DNA of 8,878 nt from Pseudomonadota bacterium (GTDB lineage Bacteria; Pseudomonadota; Alphaproteobacteria; Rhizobiales; Aestuariivirgaceae): positions 1 through 8,878 of the forward strand of contig JAEKFU010000524.1 of NCBI GenBank assembly GCA_016522385.1. The letters are read 5' to 3'. This document shows, piece by piece, positions 1 through 6,354 of the stretch (the first letter of the stretch is position 1; each line of letters starts with the position of its first letter). A program made the position numbers and the translations under genes. Below the pieces are notes generated by a model, which saw nothing but the letters and a program-made list of their open reading frames with translations, searched no databases and was not told the origin of the DNA.

Positions 1-205
1 GACATAGCATGCGCTCTTCGTAATGATGGGCACCAGAGATTTTGGATAGGACGTCGGCGTCGAGAGTCAGGCTCGGCACTATCAGTACGCATCGCGGATG
101 CAACCGGTCGGGAAAAACGTGTTCGAACAATTCGGGCAATCGCGTCCGCAGTTGCTGGTAGGCAATGACATCGCTTTCAGCACCGTCGGCCACGTTCCCT
201 GACAT
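1..205 (-). CDS. PGM1-like / pre-ATP-grasp ligase-related protein, N-terminal part
   Basis: The first 68 codons of a gene that continues beyond the left edge. The product reads MSGNVADGAESDVIAYQQL at its start, then a stretch with LPELFEHVFPD, LIVPSLTLD and GAHHYEERML. From memory, this order of motifs is typical of the N-terminal pre-ATP-grasp region of proteins annotated as peptide ligase PGM1-related. Those are ATP-grasp-like enzymes expected to join carboxylate and amine groups; the ATP-grasp part itself would lie outside the window, so activity cannot be judged. The ATG at 205 is the first possible ATG because an in-frame TAG lies two codons upstream. AGAGG touches the ATG directly, which is too close for an ideal SD, so the GTG four codons inside (after CAGGG) is an alternative. 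It is divergent from the P-type ATPase, with an FNR-type box between them. Confidence 0.62.
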   Translation of the reverse strand, partial: MSGNVADGAESDVIAYQQLRTRLPELFEHVFPDRLHPRCVLIVPSLTLDADVLSKISGAHHYEERMLC

Positions 206-251
206 CCTCTACTGATCGGCCAGCAAACTGCTGGATATTTCCGAGGAACTC

Positions 252-257
252 AGTCTA
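252..257 (-). promoter_or_regulatory. Candidate -10 element of the leftward PGM1-like gene
   Basis: Read on the minus strand this is TAGACT, 21 bases downstream of the FNR-type box. A transcription start near 245 would put the box centre at about -41, the classic class II activator position. No -35 hexamer is needed in that arrangement. The call is inferred from spacing. Confidence 0.4.
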
Positions 258-278
258 TGGCGGGGCGCTGTCGATTCG

Positions 279-292
279 TTGATCCAAATCAA
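279..292. promoter_or_regulatory. FNR/FixK-type binding site (anaerobox)
   Basis: TTGATCCAAATCAA is a perfect TTGAT-N4-ATCAA palindrome, the consensus bound by FNR/FixK/AadR regulators of the CRP-FNR family. It lies in the gap between two divergent genes. The site is seen directly; oxygen-dependent control of one or both genes is inferred. No second copy was seen in the other intergenic regions. Confidence 0.75.
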
Positions 293-411
293 GGGCCGTT
301 GTGGCCAAATCGGAGCAATTTATCTCAGGTTTGATGGTTGTCTGTCCCGATTGAGCTTGCCGGAACACCCGGGAAGATGACGGGGTATTTCTCAAACAGG
401 CTGGGGGTTAC

Positions 412-3099
412 ATGTCAGAGATTCATAAGCTTGCCCTCGGCGATCTTTTTCTCGAGATCGGCAGTTCCGCACAAGGTCTCGAAACAAGCGACGTCAAGCG
501 CAGGTTGCAGCAGTTCGGTGCCAACGAACTGCGCGTGCGGCAGGACATTTCGGAAATCGTCAAGTTTCTGCGTCAGTTCAAAAACTTCTTTGCACTGCTG
601 TTGATCGTAGGCGGCCTGCTCGCCTCGTTTGCCGAGAACCTCGATCCGGACCAGGGGAACATCTACATCGCCATAGCCCTGTTTGCGGTCGTCTTGCTGA
701 ACTCAGCATTTACATACTTTCAAGAACGCCAGAGCGAACAGATCATGGAAAGCTTCAAGAAGATGATGCCGACCAAGGTCGTCGCCGTGCGTAACGGCAA
801 GACTGGCGAAGTACAAGCCGAAGACTTGGTCCCGGGCGATGTCATCATATTGCGCGAAGGCGACCGCGTGCCGGCGGATGGTCGGCTCATCGCGGCCAGC
901 GAGTTCAAGGTCGATCTGTCCAGTCTAACCGGTGAGAGCGAGCCGCAATTGCTTGATCCCGACGACCGCCATGAAAACATCCTGGAAAGCGCCAACATGG
1001 TTTTCTCCGGCACGCTGGTTCAGAATGGCGAAGCCAGGGTCCTGGTGTGCAACACCGGAATGTCCACTCAAATCGGCAGTATCGTGGAGCTCACCAAAGC
1101 GACGGTCGAGGCCGAAACGCCCATCCACAAAGAGCTCAAGTACTTCATCGAGGTGATCAGCGCGATCGCAATAATTCTCGGTGTGACGTTTTTCTTGGTC
1201 AGTGTCGCGATTGGCAAAGGCGCTATTGGAAGCCTGATCTTTGCCATCGGGATAATTGTTGCAAATGTGCCTGAAGGTCTGCTGCCTACAGTAACGCTTG
1301 CACTGACCATGGCAAGCAAACGAATGGCGCGCAAGAATGCGCTGATCAAGAACCTTGAGAGCGTCGAGACACTTGGCAGTACCACAGTCATCTGCACCGA
1401 TAAGACAGGTACGCTCACGCAAAACAGACTGGGCGTCAACACGCTTTTTCTTGGCGGCCGGGAATATGCGGCCGATGACATAAGCATCCGTAGCGAGCCT
1501 CTGCTTCCAGATGCCCTTCAGGTCATGGCGGTATGTAACAATGCCTACCTGGCAGATGGCGGATACTCAGGCGATGCAACGGACGGTGCCCTGCTCATGT
1601 GCGCCAATGAGCTCGCGGATATCGAAAGAATCCGGTCTGCGAGGCAAATTGCAGAGCAACCTTTCAATTCGATTGCCAAGCGAATGATCACGGTTGTTCA
1701 GCCATCAACCGGCGGTCAGGCGCGCGCGCTCTTGAAGGGCGCACCGGAGGTCGTACTCGAAATGTGCGATCACCTGGCACTCGACGGCAAGGTGGTGCCA
1801 TTGACCATGGCGCGACAAAATGAGGTGATCGATGCGTACCGCAAGATGGCCGCGCGTGGAGAGCGCGGTCTGGGATTGGCAATTCGAAATGCCCGTGGCG
1901 CCGATATTCCTGAGCGTGGCTACTCATTCGTGGGCCTGATCGGAATGATCGACCCGCCGCGGCCAGAGGTTCCAGACGCGCTCTCCAGATGCCGGTCGGC
2001 AGGCATCAAGGTTGTTATGCTGACCGGCGATTATGGTCTGACAGCCAAGACGATTGCATCCCAGATCGGATTGATCTCCGACCAGGGAACCGTGATTCAC
2101 GGTGCAGAGTTGGCAGCGATGAGCGATGGTGAACTGACCGACGTCCTCAAGGCAGAGCAAGAGCTGATCTTTGCACGCATTGCGCCGGCGCAGAAGCTGC
2201 GTGTCGTTCAGGCTTTTCAAAAATTGGGCGAGATCGTTACCGTCACTGGCGACGGTGTGAACGATGCGCCGGCTCTCAAGAATGCAGATATGGGCGTGGC
2301 GATGGGCGTGATGGGCACCGATGTCGCCAAAGAGGCGAGCAACATGGTGCTCATGGACGACAACTTTGCCACGATCGTCACCGCCGTGGAGGAAGGGCGC
2401 ACGATTTTCGACAACATCAAAAAATTCATCGCCTATATCCTGACGAGCAACGTGCCCCAGATTTTGCCGTTCATTGCATATGTCCTGCTTGATATTCCCC
2501 TGCCGCTCACCGTTGTGTTGATCCTCAGCATTGACCTGGGCACCGATATTGTGCCGGCGCTCGGTCTTGGTGCTGAACCGCCGGAAACAGACGTCATGAG
2601 GAGGAAACCGCGCAAGCGCAACGAGCGTCTCTTGTCGCGGAATCTACTGATGATGAGCTACGGTATTGTAGGGATGATTCAGGCGGCGGCAGGATTCTTC
2701 AGTTACTTTGTTATTCTCTATGCGGGTGGCTGGGAATGGGGACAGGATCTGCCGCCCTCGGATCCGCTTTACCGCACTGCCATTACCGGGTTCTTTGCAT
2801 CGATCATCGTTTGCCAGATTGCCGATGTCATCATATGCCGCACGAGGCGCCAGAGTCTGCTGACGGTTGGTGTCCTGACCAATCGCCTTGTGCTGCTCGG
2901 CATCGCAACCGAGCTATTGTTGCTGGCCCTAATTTCTTATGTGCCTGTATTCAACACGTTCTTTGGAACCGCTCCACTGGAGGTTTGGCAACTGGTGTTG
3001 AGTGTCCCCTTCGCACTGCTCATTTTGTTTGGCGACGAACTGCGGCGTGTGTTCGTGCGCCGGGAAAGCGCATTCGTGCTGAAGTGGCTCACGTGGTGA
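412..3099 (+). CDS. Cation-transporting P-type ATPase, type IIC (Na+/K+-ATPase-like)
   Basis: An inner-membrane ion pump of 895 residues, full length for a type II P-ATPase. Domains in order: cation ATPase N domain (about 1-60), M1-M2 (about 58-105), actuator with TGES at 173-176, M3-M4 (about 245-300) with PEGLL at 287-291, phosphorylation motif DKTGTLT with Asp330, nucleotide-binding KGAPE at 442, MLTGD at 536, hinge TGDGVNDAP at 612, then M5-M10. M5-M6 read LTSNVPQ and IDLGTD, M8 has ADVIICRTRR, and M9 keeps a Glu (834). By eye these match animal Na+/K+-ATPase better than SERCA. Asp708 and Asp712 in M6 are kept, but the M5 Glu is Gln683. No beta-subunit gene is next to it. The start follows GGGGG at a proper distance. 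Substrate ions are inferred, most likely Na+, K+ or H+. Regulation by the upstream FNR-type box is possible. Confidence 0.95.
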   Translation: MSEIHKLALGDLFLEIGSSAQGLETSDVKRRLQQFGANELRVRQDISEIVKFLRQFKNFFALLLIVGGLLASFAENLDPDQGNIYIAIALFAVVLLNSAFTYFQERQSEQIMESFKKMMPTKVVAVRNGKTGEVQAEDLVPGDVIILREGDRVPADGRLIAASEFKVDLSSLTGESEPQLLDPDDRHENILESANMVFSGTLVQNGEARVLVCNTGMSTQIGSIVELTKATVEAETPIHKELKYFIEVISAIAIILGVTFFLVSVAIGKGAIGSLIFAIGIIVANVPEGLLPTVTLALTMASKRMARKNALIKNLESVETLGSTTVICTDKTGTLTQNRLGVNTLFLGGREYAADDISIRSEPLLPDALQVMAVCNNAYLADGGYSGDATDGALLMCANELADIERIRSARQIAEQPFNSIAKRMITVVQPSTGGQARALLKGAPEVVLEMCDHLALDGKVVPLTMARQNEVIDAYRKMAARGERGLGLAIRNARGADIPERGYSFVGLIGMIDPPRPEVPDALSRCRSAGIKVVMLTGDYGLTAKTIASQIGLISDQGTVIHGAELAAMSDGELTDVLKAEQELIFARIAPAQKLRVVQAFQKLGEIVTVTGDGVNDAPALKNADMGVAMGVMGTDVAKEASNMVLMDDNFATIVTAVEEGRTIFDNIKKFIAYILTSNVPQILPFIAYVLLDIPLPLTVVLILSIDLGTDIVPALGLGAEPPETDVMRRKPRKRNERLLSRNLLMMSYGIVGMIQAAAGFFSYFVILYAGGWEWGQDLPPSDPLYRTAITGFFASIIVCQIADVIICRTRRQSLLTVGVLTNRLVLLGIATELLLLALISYVPVFNTFFGTAPLEVWQLVLSVPFALLILFGDELRRVFVRRESAFVLKWLTW

Positions 3100-3118
3100 T
3101 GGGTCCGGTTTGAATGAG

Positions 3119-3412
3119 TCAGAAGACCGAATGCCATGGATGCTGTTTTGGTGCTGCTTCTGGGTGGTTGCGAATGAAGTGATGCAAAACGTGAAGCAGG
3201 GTTTGCACATGCTCCCGGTCATTTCGGCGTTGTGCAGCGCGGACGTCGTCAACAATCATTTTGAGAATATGTTCTGTGCCGTGTTCTTTATTGAGCATGA
3301 ACTGACCGTAGGCGATTGCCGCTATTTCCGGCATGTGTTCATGCTCGGCGATGGCCAACACTTCTTCCTCGGTCAGGTCACAAAATGCGAGGCAGTCTTC
3401 TAATGTAATCAT
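3119..3412 (-). CDS. Conserved-looking small hypothetical protein (MITLEDCL family)
   Basis: A soluble, mostly helical protein of 97 residues, convergent with the P-type ATPase and ending 19 bases from it. It starts MITLEDCLAFCDLTEEEVLAI and is rich in His and Glu (AEHEHMPE, NKEHGTEH, LLHVLHHFIRNHPEA). I recognise this pattern as a recurrent uncharacterised protein of Hyphomicrobiales but know no function. The His/Glu content could bind metal, which is only a guess. No signal peptide or membrane segment is visible. I chose the ATG at 3412 because related proteins begin at MITLEDC. A TTG at 3451 would add 13 residues and overlaps the stop codon of a mini-ORF upstream. Neither start has a strong SD. 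Confidence 0.75.
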   Translation of the reverse strand: MITLEDCLAFCDLTEEEVLAIAEHEHMPEIAAIAYGQFMLNKEHGTEHILKMIVDDVRAAQRRNDREHVQTLLHVLHHFIRNHPEAAPKQHPWHSVF

Positions 3413-3774
3413 AAGACCATCAACTGGAGCACGAAATCGTCTCAGTTTCAACTTGTGTATGCTGCGTCACCAAGCTGTGCCAACTCGAACGCCAAGCAAA
3501 CCATCTCTGCCTCACTCATAACCGTCGCAATGTACCATAAACGAACTTTCACATTGGTCCACGGTGGATGAATACCAAGCAAGGAATCGTCTTGTTCCTC
3601 AAGCGAGTTCGCACGCTCAGAAACCATGGTGTTGCCAATTTGTTCCGGAATGCCTATCTATTATATGAGAAAAACTGCACCGGAGAGAATGGGAAATGTA
3701 TGGCCCCGTCGCAGAGTATGAGAGCTATGCTCCCGGGTCTGGTTGAGTGAACTGATCCTCCGGCGGCGCTCCGT
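3413..3774. other. Gene-poor stretch between small hypothetical and exported protein
   Basis: Apart from the minus-strand mini-ORF at 3448-3519, nothing firm is visible. A 60-codon plus-strand frame from 3568 follows an 11-base palindrome (TCCACGGTGGA, 3558-3568) but has an odd composition and no recognisable motif, so I do not call it. The right end holds the left arm of the hairpin described for the exported protein. Confidence 0.5.
3448..3519 (-). CDS. Possible 23-residue upstream mini-ORF
   Basis: ATG at 3519 reads MSEAEMVCLAFELAQLGDA then AYTS and a stop. The composition is that of a helical soluble peptide. Its TGA overlaps a TTG that opens the frame of the next minus-strand gene (TTGA), which would permit translational coupling. 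The SD is weak (GACGGTT). It may be a leader peptide, a small protein, or the remnant of a frameshifted N-terminus. I am not sure it is expressed. Confidence 0.25.
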   Translation of the reverse strand: MSEAEMVCLAFELAQLGDAAYTS

Positions 3775-3786
3775 TTGGAGGATTGG
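3752..3786 (+). promoter_or_regulatory. RNA hairpin covering the Shine-Dalgarno of the exported protein
   Basis: CTGATCCTCC (3752-3761) pairs with GGAGGATTGG (3777-3786) over 10 base pairs, two of them G-U, with a 15-base loop. The right arm contains GGAGG, the only good SD for the gene that follows. The pairing is seen in the sequence; a role in gating translation is inferred. Confidence 0.45.
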
Positions 3787-4107
3787 ATTATCCTGAGACG
3801 TCTGGAAAGAACTTTTGCTATTCTCGCGATCGGGGCCCTTAGCCTCATAGCGGTTGCCAGCACGCCAACGTCAGTTCAGGCCGCACAGTGCATGCAGCGC
3901 GATGCAATGCATGAATATTTGGCGAAGGGCTTTGAGGAGAAACCATACGCCCTCGGTTTGGTGTCGCCCACAGCCGTTCTCGAGGTTTTCGTTTCGAAGC
4001 ATGGCACATGGACGATCGTAATCACGTCGCCAAACTTCATGTCATGCTTTGTCGCTTCCGGCGATTCATGGGCCGAATTACCGGGCGACCTGGACCCAGG
4101 GGCTTAA
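3775..4107 (+). CDS. Small exported protein with signal peptide, function unknown
   Basis: Up to 110 residues, with a Sec-type signal peptide: Arg-Arg, then a hydrophobic core (FAILAIGALSLIAVA), with likely cleavage after SVQA. The mature part has two Cys (in AQCMQRD and NFMSCFVASG), which could form a disulfide, and motifs GLVSPTAVLEVF and GTWTIVITSP. I recognise the pattern as a common uncharacterised periplasmic protein of Hyphomicrobiales, without known function. The start is unclear. The TTG at 3775 is the only standard start in frame but has no SD. GGAGG at 3777-3781 instead points to ATT at 3787 (5-base spacing) or CTG at 3793. No ATG or GTG precedes the signal peptide. The SD sits in a hairpin. 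No promoter was identified. Confidence 0.75.
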   Translation: MEDWIILRRLERTFAILAIGALSLIAVASTPTSVQAAQCMQRDAMHEYLAKGFEEKPYALGLVSPTAVLEVFVSKHGTWTIVITSPNFMSCFVASGDSWAELPGDLDPGA

Positions 4108-4319
4108 TCCATAGACAAGTTTGTTTAAGCGTCAGGCCAGCGGAAGCCTGCTCGAACGCGTGCAATCTGTTTTTCGTACAGGCCGTTGCCAGCGTCCTCT
4201 TTAAGGCAACCAAGCCGCGCCACAGCTAGCCGGCCCATTAGGTGCCATACGAGTCTGCAGCAAATAAGCTCCGAATCAGAATCGATTTCGGATTGAATTC
4301 CTAATTCATCACCCCGGTG

Positions 4320-4351
4320 TTGTGCGTCGCACAAAAAAATATTGCAGCGCA
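4320..4351. promoter_or_regulatory. Paired TGC-N3-GCA palindromes, candidate PhaR operator
   Basis: TTGTGCGTCGCACAA (4320-4334) is a perfect 7-1-7 palindrome with core TGCGTCGCA. A second core, TGCAGCGCA (4343-4351), begins exactly 20 bases further on and overlaps the -35 element. PhaR repressors of PHA-producing bacteria are known to bind TGC/GCA-rich palindromes upstream of phasin genes. Assigning this site to PhaR is inference. Confidence 0.5.
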
Positions 4352-4370
4352 CCATAAAATTCCCTATATG
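4342..4370 (+). promoter_or_regulatory. Candidate sigma-70 promoter of the phasin gene
   Basis: TTGCAG (4342-4347), a 17-base spacer and TATATG (4365-4370). Transcription would begin near 4377, giving a leader of about 73 bases. The -35 element lies within the second TGC-N3-GCA palindrome, so a bound repressor would block polymerase. Confidence 0.55.
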
Positions 4371-4449
4371 GAGATCGTCAACGTGACTTAGCCAGTGAAC
4401 ATTCCGAATCCAAAGGGGTACTGGCCGGCACATTTGTAGGAGAAATGTG

Positions 4450-4905
4450 ATGAACCAACGGATTAACGAGGCGGTTGGAGAGATCCTGGAAAGCGCCAAG
4501 AAGAGTGAACTGCCAAAGACCGTGGAGGATGCAGTCCTGGACAGCGTGAACAAGTCACAAGAAGCAAGTGCCAAATGGATTGCGCTGCTGAAAGATGTCA
4601 GCAAGGATTATGAAGGTCTGGTCGCGAAGGCCGGCGCTAACGCCCGCGCCATCAACGACCGAGTTCTGGACAATGCAGCCAAGAATTCCCAAGCCGTTTT
4701 GGATCATGCCGCTGCGGCAGTCAAAACCGGCGATGTCAACGCGGCAGTTAAAGGTCAGTTTGAATTTGTAAGCGCACAGCTGGGGATTTGGAACGACCAG
4801 CAGGTGGAACTGCTCGACCTCTCGAGCAAAATTGCAAATGACATGCTCGAAGCTACATCGAAGGCGACAAATTCTACGATTGAGCGCTTCAGCGCTACTA
4901 TCTGA
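4450..4905 (+). CDS. Phasin family protein
   Basis: A 151-residue amphipathic helical protein expected to coat polyhydroxyalkanoate granules in the cytoplasm. It has no signal peptide or membrane segment and is rich in Ala, Lys, Asp and Ser. The family pattern is visible from about residue 80 to 140: Ala-rich helix with AVKTGDVNAA, then KGQFEFVSAQL, and an L-D-L-S-S-K-I-A run near the end. The length is normal for alphaproteobacterial phasins. The ATG at 4450 has TAGGAG 7 bases upstream; a GTG codon directly before it is in frame and less likely. It has its own promoter, candidate PhaR operator and terminator, so it is probably monocistronic and induced when PHA accumulates. No PHA synthase gene is in the window. 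The exact phaP paralog cannot be told. Confidence 0.88.
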   Translation: MNQRINEAVGEILESAKKSELPKTVEDAVLDSVNKSQEASAKWIALLKDVSKDYEGLVAKAGANARAINDRVLDNAAKNSQAVLDHAAAAVKTGDVNAAVKGQFEFVSAQLGIWNDQQVELLDLSSKIANDMLEATSKATNSTIERFSATI

Positions 4906-4937
4906 GCGGCTGCACTCAACATTTTAACGCGTTTAAG

Positions 4938-4973
4938 AATGGCCCATTGCCCGTACAGAGCATGGGCCATTTT
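4938..4973 (+). terminator. Rho-independent-type terminator after phasin
   Basis: AATGGCCCAT (4938-4947) and ATGGGCCATT (4962-4971) form a perfect 10-base-pair stem with a 14-base loop, followed by a short T run (TTTT ending at 4973). It starts 33 bases after the phasin stop codon. The T run is short, so termination may be partial. Confidence 0.75.
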
Positions 4974-5105
4974 AGTTGCAGTTGGGCATGGGAAACCGAG
5001 TATGGTGGCCACTACAGCGATGCCATGCTCCAGGATCAGTTATGCTGCAATAGGCGGACACGGAAGAAACTGGTTCCATCAGAAACGATTTCACCCGTAA
5101 CCTGC

Positions 5106-5741
5106 TCACTTGGGCTTTGCTGCGCGCAGCACCGGATAGAACTGGGTGAATACAAAGTCTTCTGCAGCCGTGGCTTCGTGACACGCATTGCATGCTTCGG
5201 TCGATTGCCGCGCCGCGGTTGCATTGTAAGGCTCCGGCTGGTGTCCGAAGCTGTAGTAGGCCCAACTGCCTGGCTCGCCAGGATAGAGCTCTTTGCTCTT
5301 TATGGTAATCTCGAGCCCTGAATACTCGCCCATAAAATAGCCGGTGCCACTGACCTCATCTGTCGAGCCGTTTTCGTTGGCACCATCCGGTGCACGAACC
5401 CGTGTCAGTTCCTTGGCGATGACGGTGCCTTCGCGAAACTCACCGGTCTTCTTGTAGTGCACCCAGCTCGCGGGATCGATATAGACCATGTGATGCTCCG
5501 GGAATGGCGCGTTCCCGTCGTTCAATGCGTTGGGTGTCACCAGTGAACCGACATAGGTCCACTCGCGCCAAATCTTCCCTTCGGGGATTTTCAGCATTTT
5601 ATCGCCGGTGAATTCCGGTGTGTATGTCGCGTCCTGGGCGTTGGTCGGCCATGTGGCACTAATGAAGACGATAAGCGCACCGAAGGCCGCTGCTACGGCG
5701 GCAAACGGTTTGACGTTCCGCGAACTTGCACGTGGAGACAT
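5106..5741 (-). CDS. Cytochrome P460 family protein, periplasmic c-type cytochrome
   Basis: 211 residues. A signal peptide (1-35, hydrophobic core about 13-29, cleavage near TNA-QD) exports it to the periplasm, where haem c is attached at CNACH (184-188). By eye it follows Nitrosomonas europaea cytochrome P460 along its length: REWTYVGSLVTPN, LNDGNAPF, HYKKTGEF, GYFMGEYSGLE, EPGSWAYYSF and FTQFYPVLRAAK. Lys110 (GTVIAK) aligns with the lysine cross-linked to haem in P460, and Glu144 (SGLE) with the distal glutamate. The position of Arg44 in the Nitrosomonas protein is His84 here. Known members oxidise hydroxylamine or bind NO. Which of these applies here is unknown, and no nitrification genes are nearby. 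The start has GGGAGG 5 bases upstream. Confidence 0.9.
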   Translation of the reverse strand: MSPRASSRNVKPFAAVAAAFGALIVFISATWPTNAQDATYTPEFTGDKMLKIPEGKIWREWTYVGSLVTPNALNDGNAPFPEHHMVYIDPASWVHYKKTGEFREGTVIAKELTRVRAPDGANENGSTDEVSGTGYFMGEYSGLEITIKSKELYPGEPGSWAYYSFGHQPEPYNATAARQSTEACNACHEATAAEDFVFTQFYPVLRAAKPK

Positions 5742-5883
5742 TGCATCCTCCCTGGCTACTAAGGCTTTGCCTTTATCGACGCGGGCTCAAGCCATTCTTC
5801 GCCCCCTATGCCAGCAATCAGAATTCCCGATGTCTTCTGGTCTCGATGTTTCCTTCAGCCAGAGCTGATCAAGGCTCGTCAGT

Positions 5884-6087
5884 CTAATCCCTCCGGTCGC
5901 TTAACAACTTGTCGAACGCCCGGCGGACAGCTCGGCCGGCGGCATAAGCGCGGTCTTCTTGCTTGGCAATCTGCTTGGCTTCATCAACAACCCCGTGGGC
6001 CACCTTGATCGCCTTCTCTTTTGCCTGGGGGTCAGACGCAATTTTTTGTGTGACGTAGCGGGTAATGTGACGCAGCAGCATTGACAT
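5884..6087 (-). CDS. Small basic/charged helical hypothetical protein
   Basis: 67 residues from the ATG at 6087: MSMLLRHITRYVTQKIASD, then a charged helical stretch (AKEKAIKVAHGVVDEAKQ) and a C-terminus with RAVRRAFDKLL. No signal peptide or transmembrane segment is seen. I have an impression of similar short proteins in Hyphomicrobiales, but no function is known to me. A GTG at 6144 would add 19 residues (LYVGCLAGIAEIDYGVA) of different character. ATTATA on the minus strand near 6134-6139 could be part of a promoter, which would favour the shorter form. SD sequences are weak for both. It is divergent from the MerR regulator, with about 270 bases between. Confidence 0.55.
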   Translation of the reverse strand: MSMLLRHITRYVTQKIASDPQAKEKAIKVAHGVVDEAKQIAKQEDRAYAAGRAVRRAFDKLLSDRRD

Positions 6088-6216
6088 AGCGACACCATAG
6101 TCGATCTCAGCAATTCCCGCCAGACAGCCAACGTATAATGGCACAGCGGTCTCTTAGCCGGAGTTGCCCTAGGGTGTGGTGCCTGTAATTGTCACCACAA
6201 CCAAGCCTGCATCAAT

Positions 6217-6265
6217 TTTGGCTATTGAAATTCAAGATTTGATCCCCTTATGTTCAATAGTCAAA
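6217..6265. promoter_or_regulatory. Inverted repeat at the MerR promoter, operator candidate
   Basis: TTTGGCTATTGAA (6217-6229) and TTCAATAGTCAAA (6253-6265) are inverted copies matching at 12 of 13 positions, 23 bases apart. The left arm holds most of a candidate -35 (TTGAAA, 6225-6230). A smaller palindrome, TTGAAATTCAA (6225-6235), overlaps it. This may be an autoregulatory site, by inference only. Confidence 0.4.
6225..6253 (+). promoter_or_regulatory. Candidate promoter of the MerR regulator
   Basis: TTGAAA (6225-6230), a 17-base spacer and TTATGT (6248-6253). The implied leader is about 95 bases. It is framed by the inverted repeat above. Confidence 0.4.
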
Positions 6266-6354
6266 TGTTGGGAAGACCGACTGATGGCGGTTCTCGCGGG
6301 TTAATGTCGATAGCCTGCGATGAGCAATTCTAACACTGAACATGAAAGGATAGG

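Larger units (their letters stand above)
4108..4449. other. Phasin upstream region
   Basis: No convincing gene on either strand; the long minus-strand frame here is a shadow of the phasin. The left half shows only a short stem (CAGGC 4133-4137, GCCTG 4146-4150) without a close T run, so it is not called a terminator. The right half holds the phasin promoter and paired palindromes, listed separately. Confidence 0.6.

Noticed and set aside
362..390. GGAAC near the ATPase start as an EcfG-type general stress promoter
   Set aside because: No CGTT-like -10 element is present 16-17 bases downstream.
925..1487. Long minus-strand frames (165 and 139 codons) inside the P-type ATPase gene
   Set aside because: They are shadows of a highly conserved coding sequence, with no recognisable motif and no separate start signals.
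3568..3750. 60-codon plus-strand frame starting MNTKQGIVLFLKRVRTLR
   Set aside because: No usable SD spacing, no motif and odd composition; a chance frame is more likely.
4125..4604. 159-codon minus-strand frame across the phasin start
   Set aside because: It runs antisense through the phasin gene, promoter and operator; composition is unconvincing and there is no SD.
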